This document shows positions 9,901 to 19,905 of a stretch of 64,000 nt of DNA, in pieces. How positions within the stretch are numbered: position 1 is the stretch's first letter; the number at the start of each line of letters is the position of its first letter. Source of the stretch: Asterias rubens (lineage: Eukaryota > Echinodermata > Asteroidea > Forcipulatida > Asteriidae); contig NC_047083.1 of the NCBI RefSeq assembly GCF_902459465.1, positions 4,832,523-4,896,522 on the forward strand. Direction: 5' to 3'. The translations under genes and the position numbers were made by a program. The notes below the pieces were generated by a model. It did not search any database and had not been told where the DNA came from. It saw only the letters and a program-made list of their open reading frames with translations.

Positions 9901-12067
9901 AGATATGAACTTTTGATATATTAACCTTTTCTGTGTGCTTTCCGACTTGCTCTCTCTATTCATGTATTTCCACTGCACTAATTAAATGTTACACTTAGTT
10001 TATTTACCCTGTTTATGTTTGTTTTCATTTAGCCTTCGAGAAAGACTCTGTTGAGGTTGAAATGTCAGGCCATTACTATTTTTTGCATTAATTTTTTTAT
10101 GCAATAGGTCCTTTTGGTTGGTAAGCCGTGTGCAAGAGCTAATTCTATTATCTTGCACCTGTCTTGTTGTATCAGAAATTACAAATTGCCTTATTTTCAC
10201 ACTTACTGGAGAGGATCTTGGAATATCTCACAGCTTCCGATGCAAGGACAGATTTCCCTATGCCGCCCATACCGTGGACAAGAACCCATCCTATCTTATC
10301 TTGTAGCTTGTTCAACTTCTCGCGTATCTCTTTTATTTTGTCTGATCGGCTGATGAATACAGCTGGCCGTGGCGGTACCCCACCTCGCGTCATCACCACT
10401 TGGACTATAAAGGGAGACATTTTAAAGAGAAAGATGGTACAAGGTTGGAATAAAAAGAACTTATCAGATTCTGTCCCTCAATACAACTAGTTGTGAACAA
10501 ACTTCTTCTTATAGCGTCCTTTAAGAATCTTTTGTTAATTTCCCATACATATGGGGGGACATAATCTCCAGCTGACAGATTTCCCTGGGACACAAAAGCC
10601 GTGTTCGCATTGGACTTAAAAGGGTCAACTTACCGCCGCCAATTGTTAACTTGCCAATATTAAGTCCAAGTGCGAACAGCCTGTAACTTACCGGACTGGT
10701 AAGTCACCCCTTTATATAAGTAGCATTTGAGGCATTGCATGGTAAGGTATCAATTTTTATTTGGTTTGCGGTAACACCATGTGTGTATTTACTTGCCAGG
10801 TAGCGTTTGTTCTTAGAAAACTGTCTTCCTTTATTCTACTACCGCGGAGTAGATTTATCAGATGTTCAGGAGACTTCTCAGTTATAAAAAGAACTGTCAG
10901 ACTGTTTTGTTCAACTACTACACTAGTGGAAGGTAGATTGGCTGGGACTACTACTTTAGCTTATAGGATCATAATTAACGGCACTACCGCAGAGTCAGTT
11001 CTCAACGTTTCGTCTAGCTTGCTCTAGTCATCGTCAGGAGACTGAAGAGATAAGAGGGGTTCAGAGGCTTCAGTGCCAAGTAAATGTCTTGCTTTATATT
11101 CTTCTACTACGGAGTAGATTTTCGGAGTCAGTATTAAATAAATTAAATTTTACAGCAAGCTCGAACAGCGACCTCCCAGAGGTCAAAGGGTGACCTCTTA
11201 TTTGTTCAAACTGGTTGATTTAGAGTCTCGTAGGTTTACCTTCATCTTCTGATAGTATATCCGGAGACATTCCAGGTAAAACTGGTACCCCGTCCACGGT
11301 CACTCCATCCTCAAGGAGCACTGCCAGATGTTTATGCCTCACGCACAGTACTTTGTACAAGTTGTTGTACGCTTGTTGTCCTTTAGTGGCGATAATATCC
11401 AGAAGTTTGGTAGCTTTGCGTCTCCGTGTTTGCTGAAAACGAGAAAAACAAAGTTGGAATGTTCATTTCTACAATAACAATATTAATAATATTAACTAGT
11501 TCTTATACCGCAATTCACAATTTATCGTCTCAATTTGCTTCATGTTATAGTGCCCAGGGCCTAATTTCATGGCTCTGCTTACCGCCGAATTCTGTGCTAG
11601 CCTTGTAAGCATAGAATGCCTAGTAACGTGGAGTACGCACGCGCAAAAGCCAAAATTCGCCGCTAACCTGTGAAATACGCTTGCCGTAAGCACAGAATTC
11701 CCTGCTTCCGTAAGCGCCGATTCTGTGCTTACGGTAAGCAGAGCCATGAAATTTGGCCCTGGTCAATAACATTACTTTAACCTTTCTCAGCTCCCTGGGG
11801 TGGAGAGTACTGCCGTGGGCTGCTGTGGTGCTACAGTGGCTTTTTCATACACAACACCAGGTAATGCATTTATACCCCTGGGTAACCGATAGATCTTTGT
11901 GAAACCACCTGCCTTACCTCTGCGTTTATCAACTCTGAGTCTTCAGGAGTGACGCTTAAATCTGATATGAGTTCATCAATCACGTAGTCTACCGTGAGAT
12001 CTTGCGCGATGGCTGCTCGATGAACGAGAAGATTACTCCGAGCACGCTCAGTAATGACGACACTCAT
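961..12067 (-). CDS. APAF1: APAF1-like apoptosome protein, 3' part outside window
   Basis: Apoptotic protease-activating factor 1-like adaptor; in the family it binds cytochrome c/dATP and assembles the cytosolic apoptosome that activates initiator caspases. Coding exons (minus): 12067-11918, 11432-11240, 10404-10207, 9571-9397, 9049-8937, 7396-7265, 7036-6798, 5996-5826, 4320-4069, 2891-2713, 2116-1990, 1086-961. All junctions are GT-AG and the phases join without a break (685 codons). Exons 1-2 encode a CARD (start ATG at 12067, MSVVITERARSNLLVHR). Exon 3 has Walker A GMGGIGKS, exon 5 Walker B CLLILDDIW and sensor TTRDKS, exon 7 GNPLVISLVGGLLRD then NRWEYYLKKLR. Exon 8 (SVLWDEEMEFVEDEM, VHDLQLDFI) and exon 9 are the winged-helix/superhelical part. 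Exons 11 and 12 are the first WD40 repeats (CCANFSPDGE, CEFSPDGTTILSCSSDKTLK). The remaining WD40 repeats lie left of the window. Identity rests on exon-by-exon resemblance to vertebrate APAF1. Confidence 0.93.
1427..1699. repeat. Fold-back repeat built of AACTGGTTCAACTAG-like words
   Basis: The ends are inverted (CCCAGGTCAAAATTCCAGTT on the left, its near complement on the right), and the interior is made of repeated AACTGG/CCAGTT words in both orientations. It sits in the intron between WD40 exons 11 and 12 of the APAF1-like gene. A long hairpin is expected from the sequence. Confidence 0.7.
2480..2642 (-). mobile_element. Family A fragment
   Basis: Truncated copy containing the GAGGGAGCCGTTTCTCACAA stretch and the terminal arm ending CTACACTGCCTTAA. 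It abuts APAF1-like exon 10 on its downstream side. Confidence 0.65.
3270..3535 (-). repeat. tRNA-derived SINE (Leu/Ser-type head), diverged
   Basis: Reverse strand reads a type II tRNA-like head (GAGCCGATAAGAGCACTGGA, B-box GGGTTTGAATCCCGGTCG) followed by the same body as the copy at 3651. Located in the intron between APAF1-like exons 9 and 10. Confidence 0.6.
3651..3965 (+). repeat. tRNA-derived SINE (Leu/Ser-type head)
   Basis: The head GTCATGGCCGAGTGGTTAAG (A box) and GGGTTCAAATCCCGGTCG (B box) have a long variable arm, as in tRNA-Leu or tRNA-Ser, followed by a body that ends in GCGCTGTATAAGAATTTGTT and TTATTA repeats. It is a SINE rather than a working tRNA gene because of the body and AT-rich tail. 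Confidence 0.7.
4503..4850 (+). repeat. tRNA-derived SINE interrupted by a palindromic insertion
   Basis: Head with A-box-like GTGGTCTACTTGGTAAGA and B box GGGTTCAAATCCCGCCC; body TTTCACAGAACTCGGGTAAG ... ACAGTGCTAACAGACATCGG and an A-rich tail. The homologous copy at 42899-43092 has no interruption between AGTACTGA and CAGTGCTAAC, whereas here a palindromic element (4620-4795) separates them. Confidence 0.7.
4620..4795. mobile_element. Palindromic MITE nested in the SINE
   Basis: Inverted ends TATAAGCCACTTC/GAAGTGGCTTATA and a long inner inverted repeat (TTGTCTATCTCC..., CCTTTTGACAATACC / GGTATTGTCAAAAGG). It sits inside the SINE body. TA-rich target at both ends. Confidence 0.65.
5250..5643 (+). 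mobile_element. Family A TTAA-type MITE copy
   Basis: Complete copy flanked by TTAA: left GGTTAAGGCAGTGG, right CCACTGCCTTTAAACC. Intron between APAF1-like exons 8 and 9. Confidence 0.8.
6103..6487 (-). mobile_element. Family A TTAA-type MITE copy
   Basis: Complete copy in the opposite orientation (starts TTAAAGGCACTGG, ends GGCCTTTAA), in the intron between APAF1-like exons 7 and 8, about 100 bp from the exon 8 acceptor. Confidence 0.8.
7080..7203 (-). repeat. tRNA-derived SINE fragment
   Basis: Shares GTTAGCACTGTTTACTCAGT and the CCTTTGCAATTCTTGAGCAA part of the head with the SINE copies at 4503 and 42899; truncated. Confidence 0.55.
7431..7720 (-). pseudogene. Two extra tandem copies of APAF1-like exon 6
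   Basis: The exon at 7265-7396 and its flanks are repeated at 7431-7557 and 7592-7720 with a period near 165 bp. Copy 2 keeps the acceptor and an open frame but lacks the exon's donor: AAAAG|GTAAAC in the real exon reads TTTAAATGAG here. Copy 3 has a 2-nt insertion near its 5' end that gives an in-frame TAG. Only 7265-7396 has both splice sites and joins in phase to its neighbours. Confidence 0.8.
8032..8570 (-). repeat. Three tandem copies of a tRNA-derived SINE segment
   Basis: A unit of about 170-185 bp is repeated three times, at about 8032-8200, 8201-8385 and 8386-8570. On the reverse strand each carries the B-box-like GGGTTCAAGTCCC and the body word GGACCAACAGCTTAACG (plus orientation). 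The last unit keeps the tRNA-like A-box region near 8550. In the intron between APAF1-like exons 5 and 6. Confidence 0.65.
9174..9366. repeat. Family D fold-back repeat (AATTTCATAGAGCTGCTTA ends)
   Basis: Diverged palindrome. The ends resemble the complements of each other (CAATTTCAATAGAGCTGCTT on the left, TTTATAAAATTGGGTTGAG on the right), with TGCTTAGCAA words inside. Related to the copies at 11554, 18523, 38737 and 45698. Confidence 0.55.
9625..9690 (-). pseudogene. Broken duplicate of the start of APAF1-like exon 4
   Basis: Repeats the 5' part of exon 4 (FPGGVFWVSVSN) with a period of about 109 bp. The acceptor CTACAG of the real exon reads CTACAA here, and two bases are missing after VSVSN, so it cannot replace the exon at 9397-9571. 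Confidence 0.75.
10029..10080 (+). repeat. Retroelement-terminus-like hairpin (GAGAAAGACTCTG ... GAAA)
   Basis: Pattern CCTTCGAGAAAGACTCTG, then GAGGTTGAAATGTCAGGCCA. It has a close relative at 44932-44985 (CCTCCGAGAAAGACTCTGCA, GGTCGAAACATTATGCCA). The layout (purine-rich left half, short stem, GAAA) is like the ends of Penelope-like elements. Function not shown. Confidence 0.4.
10599..10682. repeat. Short fold-back repeat
   Basis: GTTCGCATTGGACTTAA on the left is complemented by TTAAGTCCAAGTGCGAAC on the right, with about 40 bp between. In the APAF1-like intron between exons 2 and 3. Confidence 0.65.
10765..11050 (-). repeat. Dispersed element ending in a hammerhead-like hairpin
   Basis: Homologous to 31951-32240: both start (plus strand) GGTTTGCGGTAACACCATGT and share a CTACTACGGAGTAGATT-like hairpin and GGAGACTTCTCAGTT. 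The reverse strand at 11044-10996 reads CTGACGA, a stem GACTAG/CTAGAC with loop AGCAAG, then GAAACGTT, flanked by pairing arms CAGTCTC and GAGAACTG. Confidence 0.55.
11554..11762. repeat. Family D fold-back repeat
   Basis: Near-perfect long palindrome: CCAGGGCCTAATTTCATGGC on the left, GCCATGAAATTTGGCCCTGG on the right, with TGCTTACGGTAAGCA-type words inside. In intron 1 of the APAF1-like coding region. Confidence 0.75.
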
Positions 12068-12398
12068 GATAGCTTTAGGATGCACTAACTACGAAGATCA
12101 GCATAGTGTAATACAAACAACCTGGAGGGAAAAAGACATTTTTTAGTGCTAAGAAAATAAAATATTAAAATTTTATAAAAAGGAAGGACACACCCTGTAA
12201 AACCCTCACAAAAGGGAAACAAATTTCATCTGAATAAGTTTTGATATTCTGAATGAAATAGTTATATGAATTGTTACTTCCTTGTCACTTTTGTGACTGT
12301 ATCACTTCATAAACAAATCCTCAACAGGAAGTTCAAAGTGTATGTTTCCATCAATAGAGCATACACAAAAAACAAAATGTAATGTATCTAGCCTACAT

Positions 12399-12781
12399 TT
12401 AAAGGCAGTGGACACTATTGGTAATTACTCAAAATAATTATTAGCATAAGACCTTTCTTGGTGACGAGGAATGGGGAGAGGTTGATGGTATAAAACATTG
12501 TGAGAAACGGCTCCCTCTGAAGTAAGTTTTCGAGAAAGAAGTAATTTTCCACGAATTTGATTTTGAGACCTCAGATTTAGAACGTGAGGTCTCGAAATCA
12601 ACCATCTAAACGCACACAACTTCGTGTGACAAGGGTGTTTTCGTCTTTCATTATTATCTCGCAACTTTGATGACCGATTAAGCTCAAATTTTCACAGGTT
12701 AGTTATATTATGCATATGTTGAGATACACCAACTGTGAAGACTATTCTTTGACAATCACCAGTAGTGTCCACTGCCTTTAA
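12399..12781 (+). mobile_element. Family A TTAA-type MITE copy
   Basis: Complete copy with TTAA at both ends (ATTTAAAGGCAGTGG ... CCACTGCCTTTAATAC) and the inner GAGACCTCAGATTTAGAAC / GAGGTCTCGAAATCA palindrome. Confidence 0.85.
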
Positions 12782-12914
12782 TACAATATCCAAATTACAC
12801 ATCTCCACTAAGCTTCTTTTTTTTTTCTTTTTTTTTTCCATCAGCAACAAAGAACATCGATTACAACTATGCTATTCTTTGTTCTATATCCCACAGAGAA
12901 TTTCTTCGGAGAGG

Positions 12915-13140
12915 GCAGGCCTTATACTTCACAGAGGCAAGAAAGGCAATTGTCTCCATGCCCCATGAAATGCTTCAGTAGAAATGCTTCAGTAGAAATT
13001 TACAATTTCCTCATTATAGTCATTTGCCTTGGTGCCCATGAAATGCTTCAGTAGAAATTTACAATTTCCTCATTATAGTCATTTGGTGCCTTTTTATCAA
13101 GGGAAAAATCACTTGGTTCTCTTGCACCAATAACGAAGCA
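12915..13140. repeat. Family F dispersed repeat, with inner duplication
   Basis: Diverged copy of a repeat also at 14245, 16690, 17727 and 18771. The words ATGAAATGCTTCAGTAGAAA and TTACAATTTCCTCATTATAG are duplicated in tandem here. Confidence 0.45.
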
Positions 13141-13330
13141 TACAGGCCCGGCAGGATCAAAGCTGGCTACATTGCTGATGCTAATTGATGTAATGCAGAC
13201 ACATCAGAACATGGAGGAAGGAAGAGTTGTATTATGTTGCACCGTGAAGTCAGAGAGGAAGCTACATAGTTTTAAAGTGGTTACAATCCAAATAACTTAT
13301 TTGATACACGTACACTCTGTCATATTTAAT

Positions 13331-13780
13331 GAATAGGGTAGATGGCCTTAGCTTTCGATCCAATCCGGACCTTCTTCAGAGGCATAAAACAAGTACAAAC
13401 AAATACATATCCATTTATAGAAAAAGAGAGGGGGAAAGGGATTAAGGAAAGGATCCAGAAAGAAGCGGGAAAATAGCAGCCAATCAAAGTTCCTATTTCA
13501 GAAACAATATTGGTGGCTATGAACCAATAGGAGTGGAGTGGCGAGGACAAAGGATGTTTAGAATGAAAGGAAGGGTTACTGGACCATAAAAGTGGTAAAA
13601 GTATTGTTCGACAACAATGCAGGGAGACATGAAAGGGTAGGATTAGAGAGCAAGTTGCATCATGATGCAACTAACTATGGTCAATTAATAAGAATAGCAA
13701 GATCAAAGGTATGATGATTTAAAAAAAAGGTATGAGGGACCTGTGGAAAAAAAAAAAAAAAAAGGAAAAAAAAAGGGGGG
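13331..13780 (-). mobile_element. Penelope-like element, terminal fragment
   Basis: Nearly the same sequence as the 3' terminal segment of the element at 49403-49830, in the same orientation, but with no reverse transcriptase frame attached. It begins (plus strand) GAATAGGGTAGATGGCCTTA and ends in CCTGTGGAAAAA followed by an A/G run. The hammerhead-like hairpin lies at 13342-13385. The 114-residue open frame here is not a gene: the same segment is terminal noncoding sequence in the longer copy. Confidence 0.8.
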
Positions 13781-14244
13781 GTCATATTATAATCATACAC
13801 ACGAAAATGTCACTTGATGGCCAAATAAAGTTCAATTAGGCCTAAATTACTTCTAGAAACTATAAGGCCCATAGTCATAGTTTCTAGTTAAGTAGGCCTC
13901 AAAAGCACCCCCCTTAATTAAGTGTGTGTGTGGGGGGGGGGGGGGGGTAGGTAGTTGGCTTTATAAATTTATTTTATAAGAACTTTATTTGGTCATCAAG
14001 TTTAGATTCCTGTCTGAATTTTAGGCTCACACAAACCAGTGGTGAGCCCTTAAAACTACTGTCAAAGTGAAGTATTGCCTCCCCCCCCCCCACCCCACCC
14101 CAACCTTTCTAACCCTTTATCTCCCTTCCCTTTGTTTTTTGTTAGACTTGGATCTTCCTAAAACTGTTATGATAAATGTTACTCTCACCAATTCTACCTC
14201 CATGCTCTCACCATGGAAGAAGCTACAGGCCCGTATGCTTCGTT

Positions 14245-14390
14245 TTTGAAAGGGCAAGGGCACCAAGGCATTTTCTTCTGGATAAAGGGCACCGTATGAG
14301 GAAATTGTACATTTCTACTGGAGCATTTCAAGGGCACCAAGGCAATGACCAGGGGCCACGGAGGCAATCGCCTTCGTTGCCTCCGTGAAG
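14245..14390. repeat. Family F dispersed repeat
   Basis: Words GGGCACCAAGGCA, ACTGGAGCATTTCAAGGGCA and a hairpin GGCCACGGAGGCAAT/ATTGCCTCCGTG-like end. Related to the copies in the DNAJC24-like gene. Confidence 0.45.
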
Positions 14391-15730
14391 TATCAGGCCT
14401 CTAGCTAACCCAGGTTGGACTCCTCCGTTGCAGGCAGCAGTGGCACTGATGACGGACTTCCTACTACCAGGGCTAGCCTCTAGTCTAGGCTAGGCATTAG
14501 TATTTTTCTTTGTCCATGCTCTCACAAACACACACAACTTATCACATAATACAACAATAACAGGTTCAATGCAGTCTGGCTGGCCATTGCCAACTCGATT
14601 CCCCATATTTACTGCTGTGCTCATACCTAACCTAGCCCAGGTTGGACTAGCAGAAACCGAGTGTACATCAGCGCCCATCCCAACCCGCTCATTTTCACGC
14701 GCTCAGCAGAGTCCCCAAAGAAGGCCAAACAAAATAAATGTGTCTTCTTTCTTAAGCGATCATAAAATAAATCAACCCAAAAATACAGAGAAAAGGTCAA
14801 ATATCAAACAATAGGAACAAACCAAGATTGTTGGCAACTTACAAATCCTGCAGGAACTTTCTCAAATTGACCGCCACCTCCCTAAACTCTTTGAACATCT
14901 GTCTTTAGACTCCGAGAATGTTGTTTGTTTCCATTTTCACTTCCGTATTGCTGCGTCAATGGTAATCATTTCAAGGTCACATTATTTACCAACACGATGA
15001 TGACGTACAGGGTACCAGTGAGATCATCAGCTGTTGCAGTTGACGAATGGACGTCGCCAGGGCCGACATTCCTCGCGAAAAACATCTTAAGCTTGAGCTC
15101 TTTTATTAAAAGTTACAGCTGAAGAAAGGTACATATCTAGGTTATAAAGAAGTGAACTTTAAAGTGGTAAGTTTTGGGGGGATTAATTCGGTCCAAAATA
15201 ATGTTATACTCTCTCATTATTTTCTCTCATGTTTGTAAATTCTGCGAAAAGTTTGACGAGCTATAATGGTCGGTTCCCAGACGTCATGTTGTGCTTGACA
15301 AATCTGTATTTTCTTCTAAAGAGGATAGACAGGCGCCATATCGGAACATGCTAGGACTTGCCGTCTGCTTCGAATCGAAGTCGCTGCTTGTGACCAAAAA
15401 CATTGGCAAATTGGAAATTATTGGGGTCTGTTTCTGTATAACTTTATGTGCCTTACATCCCATTCCACCATCTTGTTTTCACTCGTTGTGACACAAATTT
15501 TCTTATTTATTTGGGTAAATAAGATACTAATATAGTAATATACTATTTTGTAAACAATTTTATTTTTAAACAGCGCCATCTTTCTGCAGTCTCTGGATTA
15601 AAAGGCTAAGCGTGCTTGTGTGAAGAGTTTGAACTTTTGGCGCGAGATACTTGTTCCTTCCTCCATTTGGTTTAATACACTTAGAACAACAGTGACATTA
15701 TTATTTACTGTTTTGACCTAACACAATCAG

Positions 15731-16091
15731 TTAAAGCCATTGGACCCTTTCGGTAAACAGTATTGTCCAAGGCCCACACTGCGTGTATCACAACTTATAT
15801 ATAAAATAACAAACCTGTGAAAATTTGGGCTTAATCGGTCATCGGAGTCGGGATAAAATAACGGGAAAACCCACCCTTGTATCCGCGCGTTTCGCCGTGT
15901 CATGACATGTGTTTAAACGTGTTTAACGAGAATTGATATTGTTTTACTGTTTTCTCGAAAAGTAAAGCATTTCATGGAATAATATTTCAAGAGAAGTATT
16001 CCACCACTACCTTCTGTAAACCCTGTAAGCTATTTGTAAATCTGTGAACTTTTTTGTTTGTTTCTGTACCGAAAGGGTCCAATGGCTTTAA
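15731..16091. mobile_element. Family C TTAA-flanked fold-back element
   Basis: Ends TTAAAGCCATTGGACCCTTT and AAAGGGTCCAATGGCTTTAA are exact inverted repeats with TTAA outermost. A second copy lies at 55856-56214. About 360 bp, no coding capacity. Confidence 0.8.
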
Positions 16092-16433
16092 ACACTACAT
16101 AAGTACACTTACTGAGTACTGAAGTTACCCATTTGAAATTCACACAGCACTATAGCAGCTTTTATGATGTTTTGGAAAACAATATACAAAATTGTGTCTT
16201 GCCATTACATTGTCATTCAATACAGAAATAACTTATTCCGAACAACTTATTAGTTACATAAAAGAATTATTCCTTTCGGTACAAATTATTGAAAAAGTGG
16301 TGGTAGGATTTATGGAAATCTTTCCAGTATCAAAGTCCAGAAAGTGTCAGAAATGTTACCTTTTTCTATTTTCCCTATTGTAGGAAATAAATAATTATTC
16401 TAAGCCTAAGCCCTGCTGAATGTCACAAACACA

Positions 16434-19400
16434 ATGTCAGAAACATCATCCGGGGGTTTGTACAGCATTCTTGGTGCAAAGCCAGACGCATCATACAAGG
16501 AATTAAAAGCCTGCTACCAGAGAGCCATTCTACAGGTAAAAAAGGAAGAAACGAAATTCTTTAGAACATTGCTTTTAAGAAATGTGATGGTTGCTTTTTG
16601 TGTTTGTCTTCAATTGCCAGAAAATAGTGAGAAGTGTTGTTATGGTTGATGTCAATTTACTTTTATATATCTCTAAGCATAGCCATCATTGGATCAGACC
16701 TGGAATTAAACAGAGGCCATAGAGCCAATGGTCTATTTGCCCCATGTCCTGGCCTCAGTGCCCCTTGAAAAGTTTCACATAGATTTTCCAATGGAAGTGC
16801 TTTATGCAAAATGAAAAGGGCCATTGCCCACTTAAAGATAAAGACCAGGCCTAACAAATATGCATCATCATTTGAATAACATTTCCTTCTTTTTTGTGTT
16901 ATATAAATCAGTAAGCCGTAATTTGAGATCCTACTGACTTAATTTAATACATTTTTTGCTCTTTATTTATTAAACTTTATTTCTAAATATTTTATTTATT
17001 TTTTTTTTTTCATTTTGGGGATCAAGTGTCATCCGGACAAGTTGCCACGATCAGTCAGCGAGGAAGACCGCTCAGCAGCAAAACAGCACTTTAGTCAAGT
17101 TGATATGGCATGGAGAACACTATGTAACGATGCAAGCAGGAAAGCTTACGATGTCACGCAGACAGGTAACGTCGTTGAAGATTTGATTGTTTTACCTTTC
17201 TCCTGAGATGTACATGTACATATGACAAGCCCTTTTTAAAGGCACTGGACACTGTTGGTAATTGTCAAAGACCAGTCTTTTTACTTGGTGTATCTTAACA
17301 TATGCATAACATAGCAAACCTGTGAAAATTTGAGCTCAACTGGTCATCGAAGTTGCGAGATAACTATGAAAGAAAAAACACCCTTGACACACAAGTTTTG
17401 GTCCTTTCAGATGCTTTGTTTCAAGACCTTAAATCTAATTCTGAGGTCTCGAAACGGAAACCAAATTTGTGGCAGACTACTTCTTTCTTGAAAACTATGG
17501 CACTTCAGAGGGAGCTGTTTCTCACAATGTTTTATACCATCAACCTCTCCCCTTTACTCGTTACCAAGTAAGGTTTATGTTAATAATTATTTGGAGTAAT
17601 TACCAATAGTGTCTTGTGTCTTTAAAGGCACTGGGCACCATTAGTATACTCAAAATAACAGCATAAAAACTTACTTGGTATCAAACAAGCAATGATAGCT
17701 GTTGATAGTATACCTGTAAATAAAGCCTGGAATTTTATATTTGAAAGAGCAAGGCCATTTTCATTTTGCAAAGGGCACTTCCATTAGAGAATCTTTAAGT
17801 CAATGGGAAACCTTTGAAGGGGCACCAAGGCCAAGACCAGGGGCAACATAGGCCATGACCTTTGTGGCCTGCGTGTCCAAGCTCGACCTTGCTTCTGAGC
17901 TATTTTCTTTTTGTAAATTCAAACTGGACAAGGTAGTTTTTTCTTATCAGGGCAACCAGGCATGTTATCCTTTTTCCTACATAAGTCCGATTTCAAATTC
18001 ATTTGCCCTCGGAAAGATCAGCAAAGCAGCTAATATATCGAATAGCTTGAAAAGTCTATACAAAACCATACCAAGTAATGTCAATATAGGTCCGGCCTTT
18101 CTACTTAGTAAGATTGTCCCCATATTTTTTCAAGAACTAAATATCTTGCTATGAAGGAGAAGCTACATGTAATTTTGACTAGTAACTTGAACAACTCAAC
18201 TAGTTTTCACAAAACATGCGGAATGTACTGAGCATAAAGTGAATAGAGTCAATATTATACTATCACTTGAGCAGGTTGCTAGTATTTGACGACTGACATC
18301 TCAATCCATAGGTTACTTTGTTACATTTGTTTTCATTCTTTTCAGAGCAAAAGTTGAGGAAACCGTTTCCTGTAAATGAACAACTGTTTCTGGAGGACAT
18401 GGACTGGCAGGAAGGTAAGGCATAAGTACATTTGACAATCATCAGAAAAAGTTGATAAGTTTCAGTCTGAAAGCTCACTGATTGTAAAGTTAATGCCAGA
18501 ACAGCAGAACGTATCCTCCATCAGGGCCCAGTTTCATAGAGCTGCTAATCACAAAAATTTGCTAAGCATGATATTTCTTCCTTGATAAAAACAGGATTAC
18601 TAACCAAATTTCCACATGCTTTTCAGGATATTAGCAAACAACAGTTGAATACCAGTAACAAGCAATATGCAACAAATGAAAAGTTGGTTGGTAATGCTGT
18701 TTTCGTCAAGGAAGAAATTTCATGCTAAGCAAATTTGTTTGCTTAGCAGCTCTATGAAATTGGGCCCAGGCCTGAAGGCCACAGAAGCCATGGTCGTGTC
18801 CTTGGTGCCCCTTCAAAAGTTTCCAATAGACTTCGACGATTCTCCCAATGGAAGAGTGCTGGACTGCTGGTTGGCAAAATGAAAATTGTCTTGCCCTCTC
18901 AAAGATGAAATTCCTGGCTTGGGGCTGATTTCACAAAGCAATAAATTTCATCGCAAGACAAATTGTCTGTATCACCATAGTGATTTACATTAGCAACTAT
19001 GATTGATTTGTAGTTAAGATCAATTTTAGGTCTTTATGAAATTGGCCCCTGGACCAGTGAAACTTGTTTTGCTGAATTACTCTCAAAGTCTGGTAAACAG
19101 TGTTTGAAAAACCCACATCCTCACTTAGTTTGGATTGTCTCAATGAAGAAAACAGAACATGTACGTATAGGAGGACCAAGAAAAACTCCCGGTTTACTCA
19201 TAAACCATTTTTAAGGTTTGCATTAAAACAGAATCACAATTCATAATTTGTCAGAGAATGGTTGTTCGATGTGATTTTTAAAAACTAGAGACATAATAAT
19301 GTAACATCAAGAAAATGTGACACGACAAGGATGGTGTACGTATAATTAAACTCTGTCTCATTAAGGTGTTCCCAACCCCCTGAAAAGATACCAAAAAAAA

Positions 19401-19740
19401 CAATTTCCATGTAAACATTAATTTTTGGAAAATACCAACTGAGCAAAGAAGAAATGAAATATATAACCAAAGACAATCAAAGTATAAATGTGAGAACAAA
19501 CTGGTTGTTCGATGTGTTTATTAAAAACTACAGACCTAATAAATCCGTCGTTGTCGGATGTTTGTTGTAGATGACGAAGTATACACCCATGCCTGCCGTT
19601 GTGGAGGGGAATATATCGCTAACGATAATGACATCACGCAGAACTACCTTATCATCAGTTGCAACACTTGTACATTGAGCATACAATTAGTTATCAAAGA
19701 CTCTGAAACGAATAATACTGGTGAGACGCAGGTGACGTGA
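16434..19740 (+). CDS. DNAJC24: DNAJC24/DPH4-like J-domain diphthamide synthesis protein
   Basis: Four exons: 16434-16535, 17027-17165, 18346-18414, 19571-19740; 480 nt joined, 159 residues, all GT-AG with matching phases. The N-terminal J domain starts LYSILGAKPDASYKELKACY; its HPD motif is in CHPDKL at the start of exon 2 and QVDMAWRTLCND follows. The C terminus is a DPH-type zinc finger with CRCGG (exon 4) and SCNTC, supplying four cysteines. DPH4 homologues carry iron/zinc, stimulate Hsp70 ATPase and act in the first step of diphthamide formation on elongation factor 2 in the cytosol. Length matches the human protein (149 residues). The start ATG has TTGGTGCAAAG-type J-domain sequence right after it, so it is well placed. 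The introns hold family A, D and F repeats. The gene looks intact. Confidence 0.93.
16690..16857. repeat. Family F dispersed repeat (DNAJC24 intron 1)
   Basis: Contains CAGTGCCCCTTGAAAAGTTT, CCAATGGAAGTGCTTTATGC and AAAATGAAAAGGGCCATTGC, shared with 17727-17880 and 18771-18912. Confidence 0.5.
17236..17625 (-). mobile_element. Family A TTAA-type MITE copy (DNAJC24 intron 2)
   Basis: Starts TTTTTAAAGGCACTGGACAC and ends GTGTCTTTAAA. Immediately followed by a second, truncated family A start (17621-17700). Confidence 0.8.
17727..17880. repeat. Family F dispersed repeat (DNAJC24 intron 2)
   Basis: CCTGGAATTTTATATTTGAA, AAGGGCACTTCCATTAGAGA and GGCCATGACCTTTGTGGCC words; nested behind a truncated family A start. 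Confidence 0.5.
18523..18770. repeat. Family D fold-back repeat (DNAJC24 intron 3)
   Basis: Ends AGGGCCCAGTTTCATAGAGC and GCTCTATGAAATTGGGCCC are inverted; interior GCTAAGCATGATATTTCTTC is mirrored by GAAGAAATTTCATGCTAAGC-type sequence. Confidence 0.7.
18771..18912. repeat. Family F dispersed repeat (DNAJC24 intron 3)
   Basis: GTGCCCCTTCAAAAGTTTCC and TCCCAATGGAAGAGTGCTGG words; abuts the family D palindrome. Confidence 0.45.
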
Positions 19741-19905
19741 CGGGAGTATTATGCCCGTGTCAAGCACGCGCGCCGGAGGCGTCCCAAAGAAGGCTAGGAG
19801 CTTCCTTGAGGTCCAAGACCGAGACCTGAAAGTCCGAGGGGAAGACCGAGACACGAGACCTACAACAGGTTGACCCAAACAAATTGTGGTTTCAGAAAGG
19901 CTTAC

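Larger units (their letters stand above)
12068..16433. other. Intergenic region between divergent APAF1-like and DNAJC24-like genes
   Basis: The two genes are transcribed away from each other, so both promoters should lie in these 4.4 kb. No CDS was recognised. A possible acceptor (TTCGTAG) lies just upstream of the APAF1-like ATG, and a possible noncoding or short coding exon with donor ATTT|GTAAGT lies on the minus strand near 14850-14920; both are weak. The rest is repeats: family A (12399), a gene-poor low-complexity block with G and C runs (13741-13790, 13921-13947, 14080-14100), a Penelope fragment (13331), family F repeats and family C (15731). Confidence 0.6.

Noticed and set aside
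13326..13670. 114-codon frame MHHDATCSL... and its longer version at 49302-49742
   Set aside because: It lies antiparallel in the noncoding terminal segment of the Penelope-like element and is conserved only because the element is.
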